This document shows positions 25,264 to 33,729 of a DNA stretch of 39,211 nucleotides, piece by piece (the stretch's first letter is position 1; the number at the start of each line of letters is the position of its first letter). The notes under the pieces were generated by a model that saw nothing but the letters and a program-made list of their open reading frames with translations, searched no databases and was not told where the DNA came from. The translations under genes were made by a program, and so were the position numbers. Location of the stretch: assembly GCA_949123685.1 (NCBI GenBank), contig CASBHZ010000023.1:1-39211 (forward strand), given 5' to 3'. Source of the stretch: an uncultured Bacteroidales bacterium. GTDB lineage: Bacteria; Bacteroidota; Bacteroidia; Bacteroidales; Muribaculaceae.

Positions 25264-26373
25264 TCACTTCTCACTGTCTGATAGTTGTGTTGATTTATCG
25301 GCAACTTCTTGGTTGAAAGTCTTTATTTCGTCAGTGATTAGCTGTTTCAGCTCTTTTTGAGGCACGATAAGTTTGTATTCGGCAACGCCAATAGGTTTGG
25401 TAAAGCCTTCGAGGGCAAGCTCGACCTCAACGTTGTCTTTCTCAGCACATAGGATTATACCGATTGACGGATTTTCATCTTTGCCACGTTCAAGTCTGTC
25501 AAGCAACGAGAGATAGAGGTTCATCTTGCTGACATATTCGGGCATGAACTCGGATATTTTCAAATCGACGGCAACGAGCGACCGAAGTCCCCGATGAAAA
25601 AAGAGCATATCCACCTTGTAATCCTTGCCGTTATAGGACAGAACGTGCTGATTGCCGATGTATGTAAACCCCTGACCGAGTTCCAGAAGAAACTGTTTTA
25701 CCTTCTCAACCAATCTCCGCTCAAGCTCCTGTTCAAGAAGCGGCTCAGTCACTCCAAGAAATCCCATGCAATAGGAATCTTTGAATACCTCGTTGGCGTA
25801 TGCCGCTTGAGCCTCAGGGAGTGCAACGGCAAAATTGTTTGAAACATTGTTTTCCGGCTGATGCTTGTGCATCTCCAGCTTTACAGCGTTAATGAGCAAA
25901 TCTCGGCTCCAGCCATTTTCTTGATACTTGCAAGCATAATATTCTATCGCTTCATCGTTATCGTTGAACTTAGACATGAGATAGTTTATATGACCCCACG
26001 GCAAAAGTGCAACAGCCTGTTGCACTTTTGGATTAGCTTCATGGAATCTAACATAAAATCTCTTCATATTAAACAAGTTGCGCACTGACATTCCCATCTT
26101 CGGATATGATGATTTGAGGTCAGCAGACAACCGCCTGACTACATTGTCTCCGTGTTTGCTGTCGAGTTTACGTTCATATAGCAGTTGACCAATCCGCCAA
26201 TACATTTTATTGGATGTGCTGACAATGGCACGGGCGGCATTACCTCGCGCGGTTTCAATTACTGCAACAGCCTGTTGCAATATTTCATTATATTCTGATT
26301 CGTTATGAATACGAATAATTGCATACACAAAGTTAATACTTTTATTTTGATTTTCAGCTATATGCAGACGCAT
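25264..26373 (-). CDS. DUF1016/YhcG family PD-(D/E)XK nuclease
   Basis: The 369-residue protein has the DUF1016 N-terminal helical domain (about 28-170, with ARGNAARAIVSTSNKMYWRIG and LPWGHINYLMSK). A C-terminal nuclease domain follows. The PD-(D/E)XK core is visible as KVDMLFFH (Asp255) and VAVDLKIS (Asp270, Lys272), preceded by YIGNQHVLSYNGKDY. The family is often found in or beside type I restriction-modification loci and on mobile elements. A short open frame ending 6 nt upstream (26380) may be what is left of such a partner. The first 25 residues have no clear counterpart in the family, so the true start may be later. Confidence 0.88.
   Translation of the reverse strand: MRLHIAENQNKSINFVYAIIRIHNESEYNEILQQAVAVIETARGNAARAIVSTSNKMYWRIGQLLYERKLDSKHGDNVVRRLSADLKSSYPKMGMSVRNLFNMKRFYVRFHEANPKVQQAVALLPWGHINYLMSKFNDNDEAIEYYACKYQENGWSRDLLINAVKLEMHKHQPENNVSNNFAVALPEAQAAYANEVFKDSYCMGFLGVTEPLLEQELERRLVEKVKQFLLELGQGFTYIGNQHVLSYNGKDYKVDMLFFHRGLRSLVAVDLKISEFMPEYVSKMNLYLSLLDRLERGKDENPSIGIILCAEKDNVEVELALEGFTKPIGVAEYKLIVPQKELKQLITDEIKTFNQEVADKSTQLSDSEK
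26002..26030. repeat. 29-nt perfect palindrome inside the DUF1016 gene
   Basis: Fourteen-bp arms meet at a single central base (26016). The inner 17 nt (TGCAACAGCCTGTTGCA) recur at 26263-26279 in the same gene. Both encode QQAVA on the minus strand. Confidence 0.85.
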
Positions 26374-26379
26374 TGCCTC

Positions 26380-26511
26380 TCAGAACACCTCTTCTTTTGC
26401 TCCGTTTACAATTGCGTCTATCTCATCGGCGATTGGTAGTGTTTCACTGAGTGTGTCCGAGGCGAGTTCACTCAGTGAAACACTACCTGACGGCTCAGCC
26501 ACAATTTGAAA
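26380..26511 (-). pseudogene. C-terminal fragment of an unidentified gene upstream of DUF1016
   Basis: The minus strand is open for 43 codons. It ends ETLPIADEIDAIVNGAKEEVF with a stop at 26380-26382, 6 nt before the DUF1016 ATG. It has no start codon and is closed upstream by TGA at 26512-26514. Adjacent frames up to about 26640 carry protein-like pieces (MKASLMEQLYLMISNCG) that also end early. It is probably the decayed 3' end of an operon partner such as a type I modification subunit, but no diagnostic motif remains. Confidence 0.4.
26435..26487. repeat. Perfect 19-bp inverted repeat
   Basis: Arms 26435-26453 and 26469-26487 are exactly complementary around a 15-nt loop. It lies inside the gene fragment upstream of DUF1016. 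There is no T-run, so it is not a typical terminator. Confidence 0.85.
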
Positions 26512-26619
26512 TCATCAGGTAGAGCTGCTCCATGAGTGAAGCCTTCATCTTGAATCGGTGCGCTGCCAATAGACGGAGATGACAATGTGATTCCGGCACC
26601 CGGTGATTGACAATACTGC

Positions 26620-26659
26620 CACTCCAAAAAAGTGACATTTATGCCTATTTCTTGGAGTG
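26620..26659. repeat. Inverted repeat at the right island edge
   Basis: Arms 26620-26631 and 26648-26659 pair at 11 of 12 positions (CACTCCAA with TTGGAGTG as core). It ends directly before the TetR remnant and may mark the junction of the island with the core chromosome. Confidence 0.6.
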
Positions 26660-26660
26660 A

Positions 26661-27023
26661 GCTTGTTGTTTTACTGAACTCAACCGAATAGACATACTAC
26701 GCCGGTGCTATCGCATGATGGCTATGGGTGCATGGGACGCAATATCCGTTTCTGATCTTGAGAAAGGCATAGACAGGACGCGCGGTGCCATATTCTATTT
26801 CAACAAGAACAAGGAGGAGCTTTTTGTGAATATGATTGATGAGCTGTTCCTGCCTGTTTTTAAACTGAGTAAGGATGACATGACAACCCTTAAAAGATGC
26901 TCTGCTAAAAACTTTTTTGCCATATACAAGACGCCTTTTGAACGGGTCTGCAATGATCTGAGAATTAATTACAGGGTTCAGAACCCTTCTCACGACCTGT
27001 TCAATATACTTATTCAGGATTGA
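26661..27023 (+). pseudogene. TetR-family regulator remnant, truncated at both ends
   Basis: The frame opens after TGA at 26658-26660 and reads ELNRIDILRRCYRMMAMGAW, then AISVSDLEKGIDRTRGAIFY and NKNKEELFVNMIDELF. This is the TetR helix-turn-helix with its first helix, but no start codon precedes the helix; the first ATG (26715) would cut it. The ligand domain stops at HDLFNILIQD, giving about 120 codons instead of about 190. The 123 nt after it hold no gene. It borders the island, so its head was probably lost at insertion. It may once have controlled the adjacent envelope operon. Confidence 0.7.
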
Positions 27024-27146
27024 CACAAATAAAATGCATGATATGAATGATGATTTTATGGGACAACTCCATTTCATCAGAGATGACAATCGAATATGCC
27101 GATAAACATAAGGCTATGAGCTACGGGAAAGAGAGAAAAGGCTATT

Positions 27147-27707
27147 TTAATCTCTGTTTTCTGCCGCCTGCGGCACTCTTCCGAACATCTTGAAAGTGCG
27201 GATATAATATGGAGTGTCAATCCGAGATACAATAACCCCTTTCTTTGTTGATGCATGAACAAAGTTCACCTTGTCTATCATTATGCCTACATGTGATATT
27301 TTATCAGGATCGCGTCCGGTAGCAAAAAATACCAGATCACCTGTCTCTACATCATCCTTATCAAGCGGGATACAAAACTCAGCCTGTTTGGCTGAATTAC
27401 GTGGCAATTTCCACCCCATGACATCCTCATAAACACGAAGAACCATACCTGAGCAATCCGTCCCATCTTTTTTATCGCACTTGGCGTAAGCATATGGGGT
27501 ACCGACCCAGGAAATAGCCTCTTCTACAATCTTTTTCTGAGACTCATTCCCGTTTATTTCTTTTACAGAGATAGATACTTCTTTTGAAACAACCTTGTTT
27601 CCTCCCCCCTTTTTTGAACTACGGCATGATATTGAGAATATTCCAAACCATACTGCCACAGCACATAACAATAAAACTTTTCTGTTATTTACTAACTTCA
27701 ATTCCAT
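27147..27707 (-). CDS. NlpC/P60 family lipoprotein, peptidoglycan hydrolase
   Basis: The 186-residue protein has a lipoprotein signal ending in SISC (Cys28). The NlpC/P60 domain spans about 55-180. The catalytic Cys85 is in GTDCSGMV, His139 in SHVGIMI and His151 in FVHASTKKG, the expected Cys-His-His/polar set. Members cut D-Glu-meso-DAP type bonds in cell-wall peptides. It is the last gene of a three-gene minus-strand operon, 35 nt after the outer-membrane protein gene. It probably acts in the periplasm on wall turnover. Confidence 0.92.
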   Translation of the reverse strand: MELKLVNNRKVLLLCAVAVWFGIFSISCRSSKKGGGNKVVSKEVSISVKEINGNESQKKIVEEAISWVGTPYAYAKCDKKDGTDCSGMVLRVYEDVMGWKLPRNSAKQAEFCIPLDKDDVETGDLVFFATGRDPDKISHVGIMIDKVNFVHASTKKGVIVSRIDTPYYIRTFKMFGRVPQAAENRD

Positions 27708-27742
27708 TAAAATACTATGATGTAACCAATTACCAGAGTTTA

Positions 27743-28963
27743 TTATAACCTCACTCCCACTCCGAGCATAAGATTCTGAGGATCTTTAAAGTTACCTAAA
27801 CGATAACCGACATTCAAGAAAATATTGCGGGTTATAAACGTTTTCAACGTAAGAGACTGATAAAAACGTTTGTTACCTTTAGGATTCAAAAAATCATAAC
27901 CCAGTCCCACATTAACCGCGAATATAGGCATGGTCAATTCTCCATGTGCCGACAAGCCAACGCTCAATTGCTTTCCGAATGGAGGACGATAGAACTTGAT
28001 ATAGTCTTCTGTAGTTCCTTCAACCCAATACGGTGAGATACCTCCACTCTCATCATATTGGACATCAAGAGACGCACCCACAGCTACCCAACGGTTCAAT
28101 TTGCGCATGGGAGCGAACTGCATACCGACAACTCCAAAGCGTCCCGGACATAATTGAGGTGTTTCCGCCACAGTTACAACCCGTTTACGCCAAGCTCCAT
28201 AGCCTATTATATCCCAAAGCCATCTTGGTCTGTCTGCATTTTCCCGTAATGTTTCCGGAGCGGATCTCGCATTATCCTGTGCATTTATTATATAAGCGAC
28301 ACCCAATGAAGCTCCGATTGAATTAATACCCGCGTTAGGCCAAGATGTATTTCCATTTGAATAATGTTTAGCCATAACTCCTAATGTCAGCACCAACCTT
28401 TTTGTCAATTGATAATGCAATTTTATTCCAAGTCCTATATGAGCTGTTACGTCAGTGCCTACAGATACATTCCTGTCTGCAGTTTCCTCATTATAATGTT
28501 TCCAACCCATTGCCGCACCAAATTGCCATTCATATCCCAGCCACACATTGCTTGTAAAGCGAACTATTTGAGCTCCCTGATATACATAAGCAGAGACAGG
28601 CGTGCCAAGCAACGAGTTTGAAAAGAAAGTGTTTACCCCTACACCCAGACCTTGATATAATCCCGGAAATAACATACTTTCCGCAGAATCCTTATTGAAA
28701 CTGAAGTCTCCACGAAAATCGGTCGCGAAACTGCAGTCAATCCTCTTTCCCAAAGGATTGTCATATTTGAGAAAATCGTTTGTACCCGGAACAAAAGCAG
28801 GAGAAAATTCCACACCAACTTTCCATTGCATCGGCTTGCTGAAAGGGTTCATCAATGAATCGGCTTTTATATCGGCATTCAAAGGCACTGAAAAAAACAC
28901 TGCCATTGATGTCAATATGCTTACAGACAGGATTCTATTTAATCCGGATATTATTGATCCCAT
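27743..28963 (-). CDS. PagL-like acyloxyacyl hydrolase / outer-membrane beta-barrel
   Basis: The 406-residue protein starts with a signal peptide (to about residue 30, PLNADIKA) and then alternating strands with aromatic girdles. The segment AKHYSNGNTSWPNAGINSIG (199-218) matches the PagL active-site pattern, with His200 and Ser202 as catalytic candidates. PagL removes a 3-O-acyl chain from lipid A. The protein is about twice the length of PagL; the C-terminal part (about 235-406) has further barrel-like strands and ends NLMLGVGVRL. The ATG shares a base with the stop of the upstream lipoprotein gene (TAATG). Confidence in the barrel is high, in the enzyme activity moderate. Confidence 0.8.
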   Translation of the reverse strand: MGSIISGLNRILSVSILTSMAVFFSVPLNADIKADSLMNPFSKPMQWKVGVEFSPAFVPGTNDFLKYDNPLGKRIDCSFATDFRGDFSFNKDSAESMLFPGLYQGLGVGVNTFFSNSLLGTPVSAYVYQGAQIVRFTSNVWLGYEWQFGAAMGWKHYNEETADRNVSVGTDVTAHIGLGIKLHYQLTKRLVLTLGVMAKHYSNGNTSWPNAGINSIGASLGVAYIINAQDNARSAPETLRENADRPRWLWDIIGYGAWRKRVVTVAETPQLCPGRFGVVGMQFAPMRKLNRWVAVGASLDVQYDESGGISPYWVEGTTEDYIKFYRPPFGKQLSVGLSAHGELTMPIFAVNVGLGYDFLNPKGNKRFYQSLTLKTFITRNIFLNVGYRLGNFKDPQNLMLGVGVRL

Positions 28964-29907
28964 TATTCAATTGTTAAACTATAGTCTATAGGTTCTGAAA
29001 TAATACATTCGCCATCCAATGGATATAAATTACCGCTGAATGGCTGTTCCAGCCAGATTATTGTTGGCACTTTTAATGTAGCGAAAATCAACGATAATTT
29101 CACAGTTACAGTAGTATTGGCAGGTACATCCACCGTGATTGCAAACTCTTTGTCAATATTATTTGATTCTATCCATTTGGAAGATTGAATTGTCAGTTCC
29201 GTTTTAATATCATCTGACACTACCCATTCCCCATCACGATATGTAGGCAGGTAGACCATATCACTAATGCCTGATGCCCATAAATCTCCTGACACCTTAA
29301 ATGCCAGCATTGATTGGGCATTCTTATACGGATAATATATAATACGCTGGTCTACCGGGGTATTATTAACAAACCGCTCGTTAATAAATGGATTGCTAAC
29401 ATGTTTCTCTTGAATGGAATTATCGAACGAGTATGAAATATCAGACATTTTCATAGGTGACCCAGGAGAAATGTGAACCGTAACAGGTTTTGACATATAG
29501 TTATAATCCAGAGTGCCATACATGAGATACACCACAACTTCCAACGATTCCTGATAAGTGTTGCATACGGATTTGAATGTAACCTTATTCCCATCAATAT
29601 AAACCTCGATATAAAAGCGTGGACAAGCATAAACAATCTTTGACACTTCTGTTATGGAAGCATCGTGACTGAGAATATTACCTTCCGCATTATAACGGGT
29701 AACAAAAGCCTGATAATTCAAGTTATTATCCAAAGAAATGTCATTCAGATTTTCACGATAAATGGTTATTGTATGAACACCCCCGTCACCTTCAATATAT
29801 ACGGAGTCTTCGATATCAGGAATCCTGTCAACAAAAATATCATTGTTGCAGGAATTTAAAATTGCCATAATAAATAATGACAAGCTACATAATACTATCT
29901 TTGACAT
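28963..29907 (-). CDS. Hypothetical Bacteroidota lipoprotein
   Basis: The lipoprotein signal ends in LNSC (Cys20). The 314-residue chain is rich in beta strands. An N-terminal Ig-like segment (YIEGDGGVHTITIYRENL) resembles the flattened BACON-type start, and a C-terminal half ends ECIISEPIDYSLTIE. No catalytic motif is visible. It is the first gene of the operon with the PagL-like protein and the NlpC/P60 lipoprotein, so a surface or envelope-assembly role is likely. A TAATTTTG box at 29951-29944 gives a leader of about 30 nt. Confidence 0.7.
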   Translation of the reverse strand: MSKIVLCSLSLFIMAILNSCNNDIFVDRIPDIEDSVYIEGDGGVHTITIYRENLNDISLDNNLNYQAFVTRYNAEGNILSHDASITEVSKIVYACPRFYIEVYIDGNKVTFKSVCNTYQESLEVVVYLMYGTLDYNYMSKPVTVHISPGSPMKMSDISYSFDNSIQEKHVSNPFINERFVNNTPVDQRIIYYPYKNAQSMLAFKVSGDLWASGISDMVYLPTYRDGEWVVSDDIKTELTIQSSKWIESNNIDKEFAITVDVPANTTVTVKLSLIFATLKVPTIIWLEQPFSGNLYPLDGECIISEPIDYSLTIE

Positions 29908-29931
29908 ATACCTTCTTAATAAGGATTACCT

Positions 29932-30160
29932 CTTACTTAATGACAAAATTAAGATATTTTTTTAAATATTAAGTAAGTAACAAAAATTAATGCGCATATA
30001 AAACACAGTTATTCTTGAGATGTTTTGCCGCGTAAAGAAGGAGCATATAAACATATGCAACTGAATTACAAGGTAAAAACAGCCAAAAAGAACAAGTTTT
30101 ATAGTGCAAGATCTCATTACTTATATTTATATATCGGTTAATTTTTATTACTTACTTAAT
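29932..30160. promoter_or_regulatory. Cluster of TTACTTAAT sites between divergent operons
   Basis: The 326-nt gap between the lipoprotein operon (minus) and glsA (plus) has no gene. It contains CTTACTTAAT at 29932-29941, ATTAAGTAAGTAA at 29968-29980 and its exact reverse complement TTACTTACTTAAT at 30148-30160. A -7-like box TAATTTTG (minus, 29951-29944) lies between the first two. The layout fits operator sites for a regulator acting on one or both operons. Confidence 0.5.
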
Positions 30161-30233
30161 GAATTACTTAACATAAAAAAAGAAAACCATTATTATCCAT
30201 ATACGTTTATTTAATAAAAGAATTAAAAATATT

Positions 30234-31199
30234 ATGGAAAAACACATTACCAAAGCTCAGATCAAAACTGCGGTTGAGCAAACTTATGCCGAGTGTAAGA
30301 ATATTGAGGGAGGCAAAAATGCCGATTACATACCTTATCTCGCAAATATTGATTCCAACCTGTTTGGAATCAGCCTTACACTTACCGACGGCACAACATT
30401 CAGTATAGGTGACACCAGTTATAAATTCGGAATAGAATCCGTATCAAAAGTGCTGACAGCGATCCTCGTCCTTAAGCAACATGGTGCTGATGCCGTATTA
30501 AAGCAAATAGGCGCTGATGCCACCGGACTCCCGTTTAATTCAATCCTGGCAATCCTTATGGAAAATGATCATCCTTCCACTCCCCTTGTTAATGCAGGGG
30601 CAATAACGGCATGCTCAATGGTCAATCCCCAAGGAGACTCATGGGGAAAATGGGAAGCGATAATCAACAATATTGCAGATCTATGCGGATCAGAAGCTGA
30701 GGTTGTTGATGAACTCTACCGTTCGGAGTCTGATACCAATTTCAATAATAGGTCCATAGCATGGTTACTTAAAAATTACAACCGTATTTATGATGACGTG
30801 CCAATGAGTCTTGACCTCTACACCCGTCAATGTTCGGTGGGGATAACAGCCGAACAGCTTGGCATATGTGCGGCAACCATAGCCAACGGAGGCATTAACC
30901 CCGTCACAAAAAAAGAAGTTTTTGCACGTGAACTCGCACCGAAAATCACGACACTCATTTCTTCTGTAGGATTCTATCAGACCACCGGTGACTGGATGTA
31001 CACATCCGGAATACCCGCAAAAAGCGGTGTCGGTGGTGGTGTGCTCGGTGTCTTGCCCGGTATATTCGGCATAGCGGCATTCGCACCTCCTTTGGATATT
31101 GCTGGAAATTCGGTTAAAGCTCAAGCTGCAGTGAAAGGGATCATGAGCAAACTCGGTCTTGGTGTATTCAATGGAGATACAGTAACTGTAACAGACTGA
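30234..31199 (+). CDS. glsA: Glutaminase A
   Basis: The enzyme hydrolyses L-glutamine to L-glutamate and ammonia. The 321-residue protein has the serine-dependent beta-lactamase-like fold of this family. The S-x-x-K motif is at Ser69-Lys72 (GIESVSKVL), followed by NPLVNAGAI-like PLVNAGAI near 120 and the C-terminal GIPAKSGVGGGVLGV loop. It is cytoplasmic, with no signal peptide. It is the first gene of a plus-strand operon with an MFS transporter (46 nt later) and asparaginase. No clear -33/-7 promoter was found; the upstream 60 nt are very AT-rich. Confidence 0.95.
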   Translation: MEKHITKAQIKTAVEQTYAECKNIEGGKNADYIPYLANIDSNLFGISLTLTDGTTFSIGDTSYKFGIESVSKVLTAILVLKQHGADAVLKQIGADATGLPFNSILAILMENDHPSTPLVNAGAITACSMVNPQGDSWGKWEAIINNIADLCGSEAEVVDELYRSESDTNFNNRSIAWLLKNYNRIYDDVPMSLDLYTRQCSVGITAEQLGICAATIANGGINPVTKKEVFARELAPKITTLISSVGFYQTTGDWMYTSGIPAKSGVGGGVLGVLPGIFGIAAFAPPLDIAGNSVKAQAAVKGIMSKLGLGVFNGDTVTVTD

Positions 31200-31245
31200 T
31201 ATTAAGAAGCTATTAAAAAATTCCACTCAAATTAAAATTAAAGCT

Positions 31246-32544
31246 ATGCAGATTAAAACAGGAAAAGGCTCCATATCACTGATGGTGGTATTAGCCATTT
31301 GGTCGCTGTCGCTTGCCGTTGACCTTCCGGGTCTGGCTGTGACACCTATTGAGGGAAGTCTACATACAATCTTCCCGGATGTAACAGATTTCAAAATCCA
31401 GTTATTAACCGTCCTCCCGAATGTTGTTATCATTCCGTTCGTGCTTCTATCAGGCAAATTGTCTGAAACACGCCATAAGGTCCTTGTCATTACGGTCGGT
31501 ACAATACTTTATATAGTAGCCGGAGCATTATCCATATGGTCAAAGAGCTTGAGCATGCTTATATGGATGAGTTGTCTTCTCGGAGCCGGATGTGGTCTCA
31601 TCCTCCCCTTCTCCACAGGTTTGATAGCAGACGTGTTCACAGGGAAATACCGCACAAAACAGATGGGTATCATTTCAGCAATCGGAAACATTGCGTTGGT
31701 TGGTGCTACATTTGTGGTAGGTTTTCTTGCCGCTAAAAGTTGGCACCTGCCATTCCTGGTCTACCTGATTCCGTTGGTATCACTCATACTTATACCATTC
31801 CTTAACAAAATTCCGAAAAGCGACTATGGCGAATCTTCCGTCTCAACTGCTTCCGGATCCACCACAGGAAATGCTCAAACAAACGCTTCTGCTGTCCCGG
31901 CTGTAGATCCTGATGGTTTCTCAACTGCAGGTCAGACAGTTAAAGACGGTTTCTATCTTGGTAGAACCATCTGGTTATTAATTGCATATTTCTTCTTTGT
32001 ATTCTCAACTTCTGTTCCCGCGTACTATCTCCCCAATCTTATGCCGGAATATCATATGTCGACTGAAGATGTGTCTGTCGTGACATCAGTTTTTTATGCC
32101 GCCATGTTCTTGATCGGTCTCTCCGTGACAAGCGTAATGAAAATCTTTCGTAAAACGACATTCATTGTGGCGACAGCATTGCTTGTCGGAGGATTCTTCC
32201 TTTTCTTGGTAACCAAGTCATATGGAGTCTTCATTCTTGCATACGGTATCGTAGGTCTCGGAAACGGTTTGGCACAACCTATATTCTATACGAAAGCAAC
32301 AGAATTGGTTGTGAGCGACAAGAAAGCTACGCTTGCCCTTGCATACCTTCAGGTTGCAAACTATGTTGCAATTTCGCTCGTACCTGTAATCATCGATCTT
32401 TTTGCAGACATATTCAATGCGCACAACAACATTTTCCCATTCATTTTCGTGACAGTTACATCTGCGATAATGCTCGTATTCGTTATTCTGCGCGTTAAAC
32501 ACTTCACATTCGGCATCAAGCCTTATTATTATCAAGAATCATAA
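31246..32544 (+). CDS. MFS transporter
   Basis: The 432-residue protein has about 12 membrane spans in two halves joined by a polar Ser/Thr/Ala-rich loop at about 205-235 (SVSTASGSTTGNAQTNASAV). The cytoplasmic loop after span 2 (GKLSETRHKVL) and the GAGCGLILP segment in span 4 are MFS-like. It lies between glutaminase and asparaginase genes, so it may import or exchange amides or their products. The substrate cannot be read from sequence. It is not of the GadC/APC type that often accompanies glutaminase in gut Bacteroides. Confidence 0.85.
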   Translation: MQIKTGKGSISLMVVLAIWSLSLAVDLPGLAVTPIEGSLHTIFPDVTDFKIQLLTVLPNVVIIPFVLLSGKLSETRHKVLVITVGTILYIVAGALSIWSKSLSMLIWMSCLLGAGCGLILPFSTGLIADVFTGKYRTKQMGIISAIGNIALVGATFVVGFLAAKSWHLPFLVYLIPLVSLILIPFLNKIPKSDYGESSVSTASGSTTGNAQTNASAVPAVDPDGFSTAGQTVKDGFYLGRTIWLLIAYFFFVFSTSVPAYYLPNLMPEYHMSTEDVSVVTSVFYAAMFLIGLSVTSVMKIFRKTTFIVATALLVGGFFLFLVTKSYGVFILAYGIVGLGNGLAQPIFYTKATELVVSDKKATLALAYLQVANYVAISLVPVIIDLFADIFNAHNNIFPFIFVTVTSAIMLVFVILRVKHFTFGIKPYYYQES

Positions 32545-32556
32545 AAAAGCATAGTC

Positions 32557-33582
32557 ATGGAAAAACCCAAAATTCTGATTATATACACAGGTGGAACCAT
32601 CGGAATGATAAAGACTCCGCAAGGTCTTCAGCCATTTGATTTCTCACATCTGATGTCTAATGTACCCAAATTGGGAAACCTTGGATATGATATAGACAGT
32701 GTGCAATTCAAGACTCCTATCGATTCATCAAACATGAATCCGACATATTGGGGAATGATTGTTAAAGACATAGCTGACAATTATGACAAGTACGACGGTT
32801 TCGTGGTGCTTCACGGCACAGATACGATGGCATATACCGCATCCGCCCTTGCATTCATGCTTCGCAACCTCCGCAAACCGGTAGTGATAACAGGCAGTCA
32901 GCTCCCCATAGGAGATGTGCGTGAAGACGGCACACAGAACCTGATATCTGCCGTTGAGGTCGCTGCGGCAAAAGATGAAACAGGAGAACCCATGATTCAG
33001 GAAGTAGTCATTTCATTTCAGGATTATATTGTTCGTGGATGCCGTTCTACCAAATTTACGTCCACCGGCTTCCATGCGTTCAAAAGCTTCAATTATCCGG
33101 ACCTCGGCACGATTGACCTTCACATAAACTACAATCGTCCCTTCCTTATGCGACATGACGAAAACCTGCCTTTGGAACCGTTTTACGCAATGGATACCAA
33201 TATCCTTGTACTTTGGCTATATCCGGGTATAAACGAGAATGTAGTGAAAGCACAACTTGCAACTCCCGGGGTAAAGGCGGTAGTGTTACGGACATTTGGC
33301 GCAGGCAATGCCCCGACGGAAAAATGGTTTCTCGATGCCCTTTCTGAAGCGGTGAAACGCGGATTGATAGTCTACAACGTCACGCAATGTGCAAATGGAG
33401 GTGATGAGCAGAAGCGATATTACACAGGCGACATGCTCGCCAATGCCGGAGTCATTTCCGGATATGACATCACCGTGGAAGCTGCGGTTGCCAAATTAAT
33501 GTATCTTTTAGGAAGCGGACTTGCCAAAGATCAGGTAATAAATTATCTTGGAGTGTCAATGACCGGAGAGATATCTGAATAA
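32557..33582 (+). CDS. ansA: Type I (cytoplasmic) L-asparaginase
   Basis: The enzyme hydrolyses L-asparagine to L-aspartate and ammonia. Both threonine active-site motifs are present: TGGTIGM at 11-17 and HGTDTM at 86-91, with Thr11 the nucleophile candidate. VVITGSQLPIGDVREDG follows the second. There is no signal peptide, and 341 residues is the type I length. It is 12 nt after the MFS gene and is followed by a terminator hairpin, so the operon ends here. Confidence 0.94.
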   Translation: MEKPKILIIYTGGTIGMIKTPQGLQPFDFSHLMSNVPKLGNLGYDIDSVQFKTPIDSSNMNPTYWGMIVKDIADNYDKYDGFVVLHGTDTMAYTASALAFMLRNLRKPVVITGSQLPIGDVREDGTQNLISAVEVAAAKDETGEPMIQEVVISFQDYIVRGCRSTKFTSTGFHAFKSFNYPDLGTIDLHINYNRPFLMRHDENLPLEPFYAMDTNILVLWLYPGINENVVKAQLATPGVKAVVLRTFGAGNAPTEKWFLDALSEAVKRGLIVYNVTQCANGGDEQKRYYTGDMLANAGVISGYDITVEAAVAKLMYLLGSGLAKDQVINYLGVSMTGEISE

Positions 33583-33605
33583 TCCAATTCTCATTGCGTT
33601 ACTTA

Positions 33606-33647
33606 AATATAAAGCGGAGATCACACATGCGATCTTCGCTTTATATT
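33606..33647 (+). terminator. Hairpin terminator after ansA
   Basis: Arms 33606-33622 and 33631-33647 pair over 17 bp with one G-T pair (AAAGCGGAGATC with GATCTTCGCTTT as core) and an 8-nt loop. The 3' side is T/A-rich rather than a pure T-run. It closes the glsA operon before the uvrB promoter. Confidence 0.7.
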
Positions 33648-33691
33648 ATTTATAAGGGAACAATGAAACGTCTCAAAAATTCGTCAAATCT

Positions 33692-33723
33692 ATTGATTTG
33701 TTGTTGTTTTATTGTTAAATTTG
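33692..33723 (+). promoter_or_regulatory. Bacteroidota-type promoter of uvrB
   Basis: ATTG (33692-33695), 20 nt, then TAAATTTG (33716-33723). The uvrB ATG at 33730 begins only 6 nt after the box, so the transcript should be leaderless or almost so. Confidence 0.65.
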
Positions 33724-33729
33724 CATATT

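Noticed and set aside
27077..27262. Small minus-strand frame after the NlpC/P60 gene
   Set aside because: It mostly overlaps the NlpC/P60 coding end in another frame.
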